Shown here piece by piece: positions 1 through 5,073 of a DNA stretch of 5,298 nt. The translations under genes were made by a program, and so were the position numbers. The notes beneath the pieces were generated by a model. That model ran no database searches and was not told the origin of the DNA. It saw only the letters and a list, made by a program, of their open reading frames with translations. Each line of letters opens with the position of its first letter. Positions within the stretch are counted from its first letter, which is position 1. This DNA comes from Actinomycetes bacterium. GTDB lineage: Bacteria > Actinomycetota > Actinomycetes > Actinomycetales > Cellulomonadaceae. The stretch lies in contig JAEXEM010000433.1 of assembly GCA_023401045.1 (NCBI GenBank), positions 1-5,298 on the forward strand, read 5' to 3'.

Positions 1-124
1 GGAGGTACGCCGGGGCGTCGAGCTCGGGGTGGACGGCGCGCGCGACGGCGGCCGACGCGGCGCGTGCACGGCGCAGCAGGAGCACCAGCTCGGTCTCCAG
101 GCGCAGCACGGGGTCGTCGCTCAT
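1..124 (-). CDS. MarR-family transcriptional regulator, N-terminal part only (runs off the left edge)
   Basis: Reading the minus strand from the ATG at 124 gives 41 codons plus one base before the window ends. The peptide begins MSDDPVLRLETELVLLLRRA and continues with an Ala/Arg-rich helix ending HPELDAPAYL. This matches the first dimerisation helix of actinobacterial MarR regulators, which typically read LE.EL..LLRRAR.AS......HPELD...Y. The winged-helix DNA-binding part lies outside the window, so neither ligand nor target can be inferred. A run of five G on the coding strand lies just upstream of the ATG, which is a poor Shine-Dalgarno arrangement. The gene starts 24 bp after the stop of the NERD gene on the same strand, so cotranscription is plausible. 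The family call rests on this short N-terminus alone. Confidence 0.68.
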   Translation of the reverse strand, partial: MSDDPVLRLETELVLLLRRARAASAAVARAVHPELDAPAYL

Positions 125-148
125 GCCCCCATGGTGGCGCAGCGCAGG

Positions 149-886
149 TCAGCGCACCCAGGTCGTCCGTCGGCGCGCGAGCGTCGCGATCGCCGAGACG
201 CGTGCGGCGTCGAGCCGCACCGGCAGCCGGCGGAACACGTTCGGCACCTCGTGCCGGGCGACGACGAGCGCGTCCTGCGGCGGGTCCTGCACGTCGCGCT
301 CGAGGTCGCCGGTGACGACGAGGACCGCACGGACCGACACGCCGCTGCACCCGACGGACTGCAGCAGGCCCTGGACCCGGGCCGCCTCGAGGCGCGCGTC
401 GCGCAGGTACGGCACGGCGCGGCCGTCGACGTGGATGGTGCGCGCCGCGGCCCGCACGTGGCTGCCGTGGTGGTCGCGCTCGGAGACGGTGAACAGGCCG
501 CCGGGGCCGACGAGCAGGTGCTCGACGACCGAGCCCTGCCGTCCGAGGGGGACGTCGTGCACGGCCTGCCAGCCCTCGTCGGCCAGCCGGTCGAGGCGCG
601 CCGTCACCGAGCTGCCGCGCAGCACGCGGCCGGCGTCGCCGTCCCCACCCGCGAGCGCGTCGAGCGACGCGAGCTCGGACGTGACGGGCAGGACGAGCTC
701 GGGCACGTCGGAGCGCAGGTAGGCCTGCGCGGCACGGCGCACGCGCTCCTCGAGGAGCGGGTCCTCCGCCACGACCTCGCCGGACTGCAGGTCGACCGAG
801 CCGACCTGCTTGCCGGTCTCGTGCGTGACGTAGAGACGATCGGCGCCGTACCGCCGCCATCGCCGTACCGTCAGGACCTCGTCCAC
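149..886 (-). CDS. NERD (nuclease-related domain) protein with substituted putative active-site residues
   Basis: The product is 245 aa when read from the GTG at 886. The N-terminus (VRRWRRYGADRLYV, from about residue 7) is the usual opening of an actinobacterial NERD protein family. The NERD core spans about residues 100-175: GWQAVHDVPLG, then EHLLVGPGGLFTV, then a DGRAVPYLRDAR segment. NERD proteins are predicted nucleases related to restriction-endonuclease-like folds. The family usually has D-H-hydrophobic in the first motif and a T-K pair after the hydrophobic strand. Here these positions read E122-H123 and E136-R137, so activity is doubtful. No signal peptide or membrane segment is seen. 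In-frame ATGs at 940, 928 and 925 would lengthen the protein by up to 18 residues. I chose 886 because the added residues do not resemble the family, none of those ATGs has a good ribosome binding site, and a -10 hexamer ends six bases before the GTG. The biological role is unknown. Confidence 0.8.
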   Translation of the reverse strand: MDEVLTVRRWRRYGADRLYVTHETGKQVGSVDLQSGEVVAEDPLLEERVRRAAQAYLRSDVPELVLPVTSELASLDALAGGDGDAGRVLRGSSVTARLDRLADEGWQAVHDVPLGRQGSVVEHLLVGPGGLFTVSERDHHGSHVRAAARTIHVDGRAVPYLRDARLEAARVQGLLQSVGCSGVSVRAVLVVTGDLERDVQDPPQDALVVARHEVPNVFRRLPVRLDAARVSAIATLARRRTTWVR

Positions 887-893
887 ACCGGCA

Positions 894-921
894 TTATCGG
901 CATCCGAAGCGCCCGGCTTCA
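894..921 (-). promoter_or_regulatory. Candidate promoter for the NERD gene giving a leaderless GTG transcript
   Basis: On the minus strand GATAAT occupies 898-893 and is followed by six bases and the GTG at 886. Transcription would then start at or beside the start codon, as in actinobacterial leaderless genes. The wider box GCCGATAA (901-894) equals the -10 consensus of FliA/WhiG-type sigma factors. TGAA (921-918) lies 16 bases upstream, one mismatch from the TAAA-N15/16-GCCGATAA consensus. A sigma-70 reading would use CTGAAG (922-917) as a weak -35 with an 18-bp spacer. A five-base inverted repeat (GAAGC at 906-910, GCTTC at 916-920) overlaps the -35 side. Which sigma factor is used cannot be decided from sequence. 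Confidence 0.5.
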
Positions 922-953
922 GCATCATTCCGGGGGACATTCCCGTCGGTCGA

Positions 954-973
954 CGGCGTGTCGCGGCGTGTCG
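954..973. repeat. Two perfect tandem copies of a 10-bp unit, CGGCGTGTCG
   Basis: CGGCGTGTCG occurs at 954-963 and again, without a gap, at 964-973. It lies in the 112-bp non-coding gap between the end of msrB and the start of the NERD gene. Two copies only; it could be a slippage duplication or a paired binding site. Confidence 0.6.
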
Positions 974-998
974 TCACTCCGTCGGCCGCACGGGCCGC

Positions 999-1436
999 TC
1001 ACCGCCCGGCCGCCGGGTCCGACGCACCCTCCGGCGCGGCCGCCGGCTCGAACGTCAGGCTGACGGAGTTCATGCAGTACCGGTCCCCGGTCGGGGTCTG
1101 CGGCGCGTCGTCGAAGACGTGGCCGAGGTGCGATCCGCACCGCGCGCAGCGCACCTCGGTGCGCTGCATGCCGAGGCTGTCGTCGCGCAGCAGCTCGACG
1201 CGGTCGCCGGCGAGCGGCGAGAAGAAGCTCGGCCAGCCGCAGTGCGAGTCGAACTTCGTCTCCGACCGGAAGAGCTCGTTGCCGCACGCCCGGCAGCGGT
1301 AGACGCCCTCCCGGTGCTCGTCGAGCAGCGCACCGGTCCAGGCGCGCTCGGTGCCCGCCCGGCGCAGCACGGCGAACTCCTGCGGCTCCAGCTCGAGCCG
1401 CCACTGCTCCTCGGTCTTCTCCACGGGGTAGCCCAC
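999..1436 (-). CDS. msrB: Peptide-methionine (R)-S-oxide reductase MsrB
   Basis: MsrB reduces the R epimer of methionine sulfoxide in proteins, using thioredoxin as reductant, and repairs oxidised proteins in the cytosol. The 145-aa product has the full single-domain layout. [10 protein letters not shown] opens the protein at residue 3. The zinc ligands are two CxxC pairs, C48/C51 (CRAC) and C97/C100 (CARC). The resolving cysteine C66 sits in SHCGWPSFF, and [10 protein letters not shown] follows the second CxxC. The catalytic cysteine C121 sits in RYCMNSVSL. The protein ends in a short Ala/Pro/Gly-rich tail. The open frame extends further upstream, but the GTG at 1436 is chosen because family homology begins there and a strong ribosome binding site precedes it. 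An upstream SigR/SigH-type promoter fits an oxidative-stress role. The gene is divergent from the GGDEF-EAL gene and on the same strand as the NERD gene, 112 bp beyond its end. Confidence 0.96.
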   Translation of the reverse strand: MGYPVEKTEEQWRLELEPQEFAVLRRAGTERAWTGALLDEHREGVYRCRACGNELFRSETKFDSHCGWPSFFSPLAGDRVELLRDDSLGMQRTEVRCARCGSHLGHVFDDAPQTPTGDRYCMNSVSLTFEPAAAPEGASDPAAGR

Positions 1437-1439
1437 GGG

Positions 1440-1450
1440 TCCTCTCCTCC
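1440..1450 (-). promoter_or_regulatory. Ribosome binding site fixing the msrB start
   Basis: The coding strand reads GGAGGAGAGGA from 1450 to 1440. The GGAGG core ends nine bases before the GTG at 1436. It decides against the longer in-frame start far upstream, whose N-terminus would not resemble MsrB. Confidence 0.75.
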
Positions 1451-1453
1451 CCT

Positions 1454-1470
1454 GGCACCGCTGCGGTGCC
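1454..1470 (-). promoter_or_regulatory. Hairpin in the predicted msrB leader
   Basis: GGCACCG (1454-1460) and CGGTGCC (1464-1470) are perfect inverted repeats around a three-base loop. The stem is seven G/C-dominated pairs. If transcription starts near 1473 from the promoter at 1480-1506, the hairpin sits at the very 5' end of the msrB mRNA, a few bases before the ribosome binding site. It could stabilise the leader, modulate ribosome access, or be an operator. No anti-RBS pairing was seen. Confidence 0.5.
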
Positions 1471-1479
1471 GTCCGTGCC

Positions 1480-1506
1480 AACAGCCGCGACGTGCCGGAC
1501 GTTCCC
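1480..1506 (-). promoter_or_regulatory. SigR/SigH-type ECF sigma promoter for msrB
   Basis: On the minus strand GGGAAC lies at 1506-1501 and GTT at 1482-1480, followed by GG, with exactly 18 bases between. This fits the thiol-oxidative-stress sigma factor consensus of actinobacteria: GGAAT-N18-GTT for Streptomyces SigR, with GGAAC also accepted by mycobacterial SigH. Methionine sulfoxide reductase genes are known SigR regulon members, so site and gene agree. Transcription would begin near 1473, giving a leader of about 37 bases. The short motif could arise by chance in GC-rich DNA; position, orientation and function of the gene raise the probability. Confidence 0.6.
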
Positions 1507-1524
1507 GACGCGCCCGGTCGGTAC

Positions 1525-1553
1525 GTGATCGGGACGTACGTCCGGTTTACCCT
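1525..1553 (+). promoter_or_regulatory. Candidate sigma-70 promoter for the GGDEF-EAL gene
   Basis: TACCCT (1548-1553) fits the actinobacterial TANNNT -10 pattern. GTGATC (1525-1530) matches the central TGA of a -35 with a 17-bp spacer. Transcription would start near 1560, about 44 bases before the GTG. The -35 is weak. A perfect 12-bp palindrome fills most of the spacer. Confidence 0.4.
1532..1543. promoter_or_regulatory. Perfect 12-bp palindrome GGACGTACGTCC, likely operator
   Basis: The site is fully self-complementary and lies in the msrB/GGDEF-EAL divergent region, between the candidate -35 and -10 of the GGDEF-EAL promoter. A partial copy, GTACGT, occurs at 1521-1526. A dimeric repressor bound here would block that promoter; at 26 bp upstream of the msrB -35 it could affect msrB too. 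The binding protein is unknown. Confidence 0.5.
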
Positions 1554-1603
1554 GCACGTGGAGCACCCGGCCCCCCGCCCGGGTCCCGGACCGCGAGGTG
1601 GAC

Positions 1604-3637
1604 GTGGCACCTGGACGCCCCCGAGCCAGCCTCACACGCCGGTTCGCCGTCGTGAGCCTGCTCGGCATGACGGTGCTCGGTGTCGTGCTCGTCGTCGTCA
1701 CGTCCGCACAGATGCGCGACCAGGCCCTGCGGGACGGCACGCTCGCGGCGACGTGGGTGGCGGACCACGCGGCGGCCGTCGTGCCCTCGTCGGCGTTCGT
1801 CACCGGTGTGCTCTCGGGACCCGAGCGTGAGGGCGTCGTCGACGCGACGGCCGGGTTCGCCGCCGACCTCGTCGAGCTGCGGCTGTGGAGCGCCGACGGG
1901 CGGCTCATGCACTCCTCCGACGACGCGGCGACGGGCCTGCCCCACCAGGACCGGTTCACCGCGGTGATGACCGGCGGCGGCCCGCACGGGATCGTCCAGC
2001 CCGACGTGCGCGCCGAGGCGGCGGCAGCGGCGCAGCACACCGTCCTCGACGTCTACGTCCCCGTCCTCGTCACCGGCACCGCGACGCCCGACCTGGCGGC
2101 GGACGCGCGGCCCGGCGAGCCGGTCGGTGTCGTCGAGGTCATGCTCGACCACACGACGACGCAGCGCACGCTCGCCGCGACGACCCGCACCGTCGCCGTC
2201 GCCACCGCCGGCGGGCTCCTCGTCCTCTGGCTGCTGCTCTTCCGCATCGTCGGGACGACCTCGAGCCGGTTGCGGGCGACCGCGCTGGAGAACGCCCGCC
2301 TCGCGCTGCTCGACTCGCTCACCGGGCTGCCGAACCGCCGGCTGCTGGCCGACCAGATGCGTCGCGCGATCGACCGCGTCGGCGAGGAGGGCACGCGTGT
2401 CGGGCTCATCCTCCTCGACATCGACCGGTTCAAGGACATCAACGACACGCTCGGCCACGACCACGGCGACGAGCTGCTCCAGCAGGTCGCGGACCGGCTG
2501 CGCGACGCGCTGCGGGACGACGACGTCGTCGCGCGCCTCGGGGGCGACGAGTTCGCCATCCTCCTGCCGGACGTGCGGACGGTGTCGAACGCCGAGCGGC
2601 TCGCACAGCGCGTCCGGGGCCTGTTCACGCGCCCGTTCGAGCTCGGTGGCCTCGCGCTGCACGTCGAGCCGTCGATCGGCGTCGCGTGCCTGCCGGACCA
2701 CGCCGCGGACGCGTCCTCCCTCATGCGCACCGCGGACATCGCCATGTACGCGGCCAAGCAGCACCGCACCGGCGTCGCGGTGTACTCGCCGGACGCGGAC
2801 GACTCGTCGCCGGCACGGCTCGTCCTGCTCGGCGAGCTGCACAGCGCGCTCGACGCCCGGGACGAGACCGGCTGCGAGCTCGAGATGCACTACCAGCCGA
2901 AGATCGACCTCGGCTCCCACGGGACCGTCGGGTACGAGGCCCTCATCCGCTGGCGGCACCCGGCGCGCGGGCTGCTGCCGCCGGGCGTCTTCGTGCCGCT
3001 CGCCGAGCAGTCCGGCCTCATCCACCAGGTGACGGCGTTCGCGCTGGCCGAGTCGGTGCGCCAGCTCGCCCGGTGGGGCGAGGACGCGGTGCCGGTCGCG
3101 GTCAACCTCTCCGCCCACGACGTCGCCTCCCCGGCGGTCGTCACGACGATCGAGCAGCTCCTCGCCGAGCACGAGGTCGACGCGTCCCTCCTCGAGATCG
3201 AGATCACCGAGACCGCCCTCGTCGCCGACCGGTCCCGCGTCGTCCCGGTGCTCCACCGCCTCGACGACCTCGGGGTGCGGGTGGCGATCGACGACTTCGG
3301 TACCGGCACGACGTCGATCTCGCTGCTGCGTGACCTGCCCGTCGACGAGCTGAAGATCGACCGCCTCTTCGTCTCCGACCTCGGCGAGGGTGGCCACGAC
3401 GGCTCCGAGGTCGTCGTCCAGGCGATGGTCGAGCTCGCGCACTCGTTCGGGCTGCGCGTCGTCGCCGAGGGCGTCGAGGACGAGGCCACGGCCCGCACGC
3501 TCGCGCGTCTCGGGGTCGACCGTGCGCAGGGCTTCCTCTGGGCGCACCCGCTGCCGGCGGACGAGGTGCACCCGCGGGACGGAGCCGTCATATCACCGGA
3601 ACGAGTGAATACCGGTCGAACCGCTCAGACCGCCTGA
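1604..3637 (+). CDS. Membrane-anchored GGDEF-EAL c-di-GMP synthase/phosphodiesterase
   Basis: The 677-aa product carries both enzymes of cyclic di-GMP turnover. It has a short basic N-terminus, TM1 at about 14-33, an extracytoplasmic sensor region of about 160 residues with no family I recognise, and TM2 at about 195-215. The GGDEF domain (about 223-398) has DSLTGLPNR, the metal/substrate segment [12 protein letters not shown] (271-282), an intact GGDEF signature (313-317), and an RxxD product-inhibition site (R304-D307) exactly five residues before it. The EAL domain (about 403-653) has YEAL (444-447), N501 in VNLS, E533 in EITET, the DD pair of DDFGTG (563-568), K584, E622 in AEGVE and Q642 in QGF. 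These are the residues expected of an active phosphodiesterase. Both activities are therefore possible and their balance cannot be predicted. The GTG at 1604 is preferred because GAGGTG (1595-1600) is a good Shine-Dalgarno; GTG 1598 would add two residues. The last 15 codons have unusual codon use. Confidence 0.93.
   Translation: MAPGRPRASLTRRFAVVSLLGMTVLGVVLVVVTSAQMRDQALRDGTLAATWVADHAAAVVPSSAFVTGVLSGPEREGVVDATAGFAADLVELRLWSADGRLMHSSDDAATGLPHQDRFTAVMTGGGPHGIVQPDVRAEAAAAAQHTVLDVYVPVLVTGTATPDLAADARPGEPVGVVEVMLDHTTTQRTLAATTRTVAVATAGGLLVLWLLLFRIVGTTSSRLRATALENARLALLDSLTGLPNRRLLADQMRRAIDRVGEEGTRVGLILLDIDRFKDINDTLGHDHGDELLQQVADRLRDALRDDDVVARLGGDEFAILLPDVRTVSNAERLAQRVRGLFTRPFELGGLALHVEPSIGVACLPDHAADASSLMRTADIAMYAAKQHRTGVAVYSPDADDSSPARLVLLGELHSALDARDETGCELEMHYQPKIDLGSHGTVGYEALIRWRHPARGLLPPGVFVPLAEQSGLIHQVTAFALAESVRQLARWGEDAVPVAVNLSAHDVASPAVVTTIEQLLAEHEVDASLLEIEITETALVADRSRVVPVLHRLDDLGVRVAIDDFGTGTTSISLLRDLPVDELKIDRLFVSDLGEGGHDGSEVVVQAMVELAHSFGLRVVAEGVEDEATARTLARLGVDRAQGFLWAHPLPADEVHPRDGAVISPERVNTGRTAQTA
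3593..3608. promoter_or_regulatory. Semi-palindrome TCAC-N8-GTGA at the end of the GGDEF-EAL gene
   Basis: The site reads TCACCGGAACGAGTGA. The outer TCAC/GTGA arms and the inner G/C pair are symmetric, and the mismatched inner positions keep Y/R and S/S symmetry (TCACYSGWWCSRGTGA). It is flanked by A/T bases, rare here. It lies about 110 bp before the TasA-like gene, inside codons of atypical composition, so it may be a regulator site for the downstream cassette. No protein is assigned and no clear -35/-10 pair was found nearby. Confidence 0.35.
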
Positions 3638-3716
3638 ACCACCTGCCGATACCACCGACACCCCCTCGTGCGCCCACCCACCGCCACGGGGACCTCCCGG
3701 GAAGGACCCAGCGCCG

Positions 3717-4373
3717 ATGATGGACGAGCTCATCGAGGAGATGATCGACCCGGCCCCCTCGCGCGAGGACCTCGCACGGCGCCACCGCGCCTGGGCCACG
3801 GGCGCGATCCTCGTGCTCGCGGGGGTCGGGGCGACGTCGCTGACGACGGCCGCGGTGTTCACCGACGCCGACCCGCTCACCGGTGCCCTCAGCACCGGCA
3901 CGCTCGTCCTCGAGGCGGGCGGGGCCGAGCTGACGATGCCCGTCGGCGGCCTCGCCCCCGGAGGCACCGTCGTCGCGCCGCTCACGGTCCGCAACACCGG
4001 GTCCCTCGAGCTGCGGTACGCGCTGAGCATGTCGGCCGCCTCGACCTCGGCCGCGGGCGCGGACCTGCGCGACCAGCTCCGGCTGCGGGTGCTCGAGGAC
4101 GCGACGTGCACGCTCGACTCGGTCACCTCCGCCCGGGAGCTCGGGCGGGTCCCGGCGGCCGACGGCGCGTTCGGGCTGCCGGGCGAGCAGGTCGCGGTCG
4201 TCGGTGACCCGGCGACCGGCGCCCAGTCCGGGGACCGCACGCTCGTCGCGGTCACGGGTGCCGAGACGCTGTGCCTCGAGGTGCACATGGCGCGCGACGC
4301 GGGCAACGACTACCAGGACACGTCCGTCGCGCTGTCGCTCGTGCTCGACTCCGAGCAGACCGTCAACAACTGA
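3717..4373 (+). CDS. TasA/CalY-like secreted protein with SipW-dependent signal peptide
   Basis: The 218-aa product has the layout of TasA/CalY (camelysin-like) surface proteins, which form extracellular fibres in Bacillus. A long n-region (1-26) is acidic at first and then RRHRAW; a hydrophobic stretch (27-46) ends TTAAVFTDAD. Cleavage is expected around A45/A46, as in Bacillus TasA where the mature protein follows a WAA-F motif. After this, LSTGTLVL (58-65), GGLAPGGTV (77-85) and VRNTGSLELRYALSM (91-105) line up with the TasA pattern SGTL, LKPGD and NNGSL. The C-terminal NDYQDTSVALSLVLDSEQ (197-214) matches the family's NxYQG final strand. C131 and C186 could form a disulfide. GGGAAGGA (3699-3706) precedes the ATG by ten bases; a second ATG at 3720 is equally possible. 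It is the first gene of a cassette with a signal peptidase four bases downstream. Fibre formation is inferred, not shown. Confidence 0.83.
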   Translation: MMDELIEEMIDPAPSREDLARRHRAWATGAILVLAGVGATSLTTAAVFTDADPLTGALSTGTLVLEAGGAELTMPVGGLAPGGTVVAPLTVRNTGSLELRYALSMSAASTSAAGADLRDQLRLRVLEDATCTLDSVTSARELGRVPAADGAFGLPGEQVAVVGDPATGAQSGDRTLVAVTGAETLCLEVHMARDAGNDYQDTSVALSLVLDSEQTVNN

Positions 4374-4377
4374 GCCG

Positions 4378-5073
4378 GTGACGACGGTCCAGCCCTTCGT
4401 CGAGCGCCGCGCACCGCGCCGCGTCGTCCGGCCGCGGGTACCGGCACGACGGCGCGCCGTGCGGGCCGCGCTGTGGGCCGTCGTCGCCGCGGGGACGCTC
4501 GCCTACCTCGCGTCCCTCGGGGTGCCGTTGTGGTTCCAGGCGCAGGGACAGCGGCTGCTCGTCGTCACCTCGGGCTCGATGGAGCCGCGCTTCGCCGCCG
4601 GCGACGTCGTCGTGCTGCGCTCGGTGTCCGACCCGTCGGAGCTCAAGCCGGGGCTCGTCGTCACGTTCCAGCCGGTCGGCGCGACCGGTCTCGTCACCCA
4701 CCGCATCGTGTCGTTGCACCGGCTGCCCGCGATGGAGGACCCCGGGGACGGGGGCCCGGCGGTGCCCGTGCTCGACGAGACGGGCGAGCCGGTCATGCAG
4801 GCCTACGTGCGGACCCAGGGCGACGCCAACCCGCAGCCGGACGTCAACGCGACACCGGTGGAGCGGGTCCGCGGCGTCCTGCTCGAGACGCACCGGGGGT
4901 GGGGCACGGCGCTCACGTGGGCCGGCTCGGCGCAGGGGCGCGCGACGATGCTCGTGCCCCCGCTGCTCGCGCTCGCCACCCTCGAGCTCATGGCCGTGCT
5001 CGCCGCCCGCCGCCGCGCCGCCGGACGGCCGGTGCGCCAGGACAGGAGGCTCGATGCGCTCCTCCTCGACTGA
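4378..5073 (+). CDS. Signal peptidase I, SipW/ER type (Ser-His-Asp)
   Basis: This 231-aa membrane protease would cleave signal peptides on the outer face of the membrane. A basic N-terminus rich in Arg precedes TM1 (about 29-52). The catalytic serine is S67 in VTSGSMEPRF. FAAGDVVVLR (72-81) is the following conserved box. The general base is H108 in LVTHRIV, where bacterial LepB would have lysine. D149 and D155 lie in the GDANPQPD box. A second hydrophobic segment (about 190-210) and a basic tail end the protein. Ser-His catalysis is typical of archaeal, ER and Bacillus SipW enzymes, and SipW matures TasA, which fits the gene just upstream. The frame is open far upstream into the TasA-like gene, but family-like sequence starts after the GTG at 4378, only four bases past the TasA-like stop. 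No Shine-Dalgarno is seen, so translation is probably coupled. Its last 20 bp overlap the next gene. Confidence 0.9.
   Translation: MTTVQPFVERRAPRRVVRPRVPARRRAVRAALWAVVAAGTLAYLASLGVPLWFQAQGQRLLVVTSGSMEPRFAAGDVVVLRSVSDPSELKPGLVVTFQPVGATGLVTHRIVSLHRLPAMEDPGDGGPAVPVLDETGEPVMQAYVRTQGDANPQPDVNATPVERVRGVLLETHRGWGTALTWAGSAQGRATMLVPPLLALATLELMAVLAARRRAAGRPVRQDRRLDALLLD
5044..5049 (+). promoter_or_regulatory. Ribosome binding site for the third cassette gene
   Basis: A perfect AGGAGG sits four bases before the ATG at 5054, inside the 3' end of the signal peptidase gene. It supports the overlapping start, which would otherwise be easy to miss. Confidence 0.75.

Noticed and set aside
943..956. CCGTC-GGTC-GACGG hairpin as a terminator for msrB
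   Set aside because: Only five base pairs and no T tract in the direction of msrB transcription; not distinguishable from chance.
29..1063. Long plus-strand open frame of 344 codons
   Set aside because: It runs antisense to the NERD gene and into msrB, its product is rich in Arg, Ala and His without any domain, and it is a shadow created by high GC.
1555..1560. CACGTG hexamer palindrome near the GGDEF-EAL promoter
   Set aside because: Six bases only, at the predicted transcription start, and common in GC-rich DNA.
1547..3571. Long minus-strand open frame of 674 codons opposite the GGDEF-EAL gene
   Set aside because: The plus strand has clear GGDEF and EAL motifs; the antisense product is low-complexity Arg/Glu/Val sequence typical of a mirrored GC-rich gene.
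3648..3653. GATACC as a -10 for the TasA-like gene
   Set aside because: Three of six matches to TATAAT and no acceptable -35 at 16-18 bp upstream.
3695..3702. TCCCGGGA palindrome just before the TasA-like ribosome binding site
   Set aside because: Short, and G/C-rich palindromes of this length are expected by chance; no second copy seen.
4204..4377. N-terminal extension of the signal peptidase frame into the TasA-like gene
   Set aside because: The extra residues are Arg/Ser/Thr-rich shadow sequence of the TasA-like gene; the peptidase-like sequence begins only after GTG 4378.
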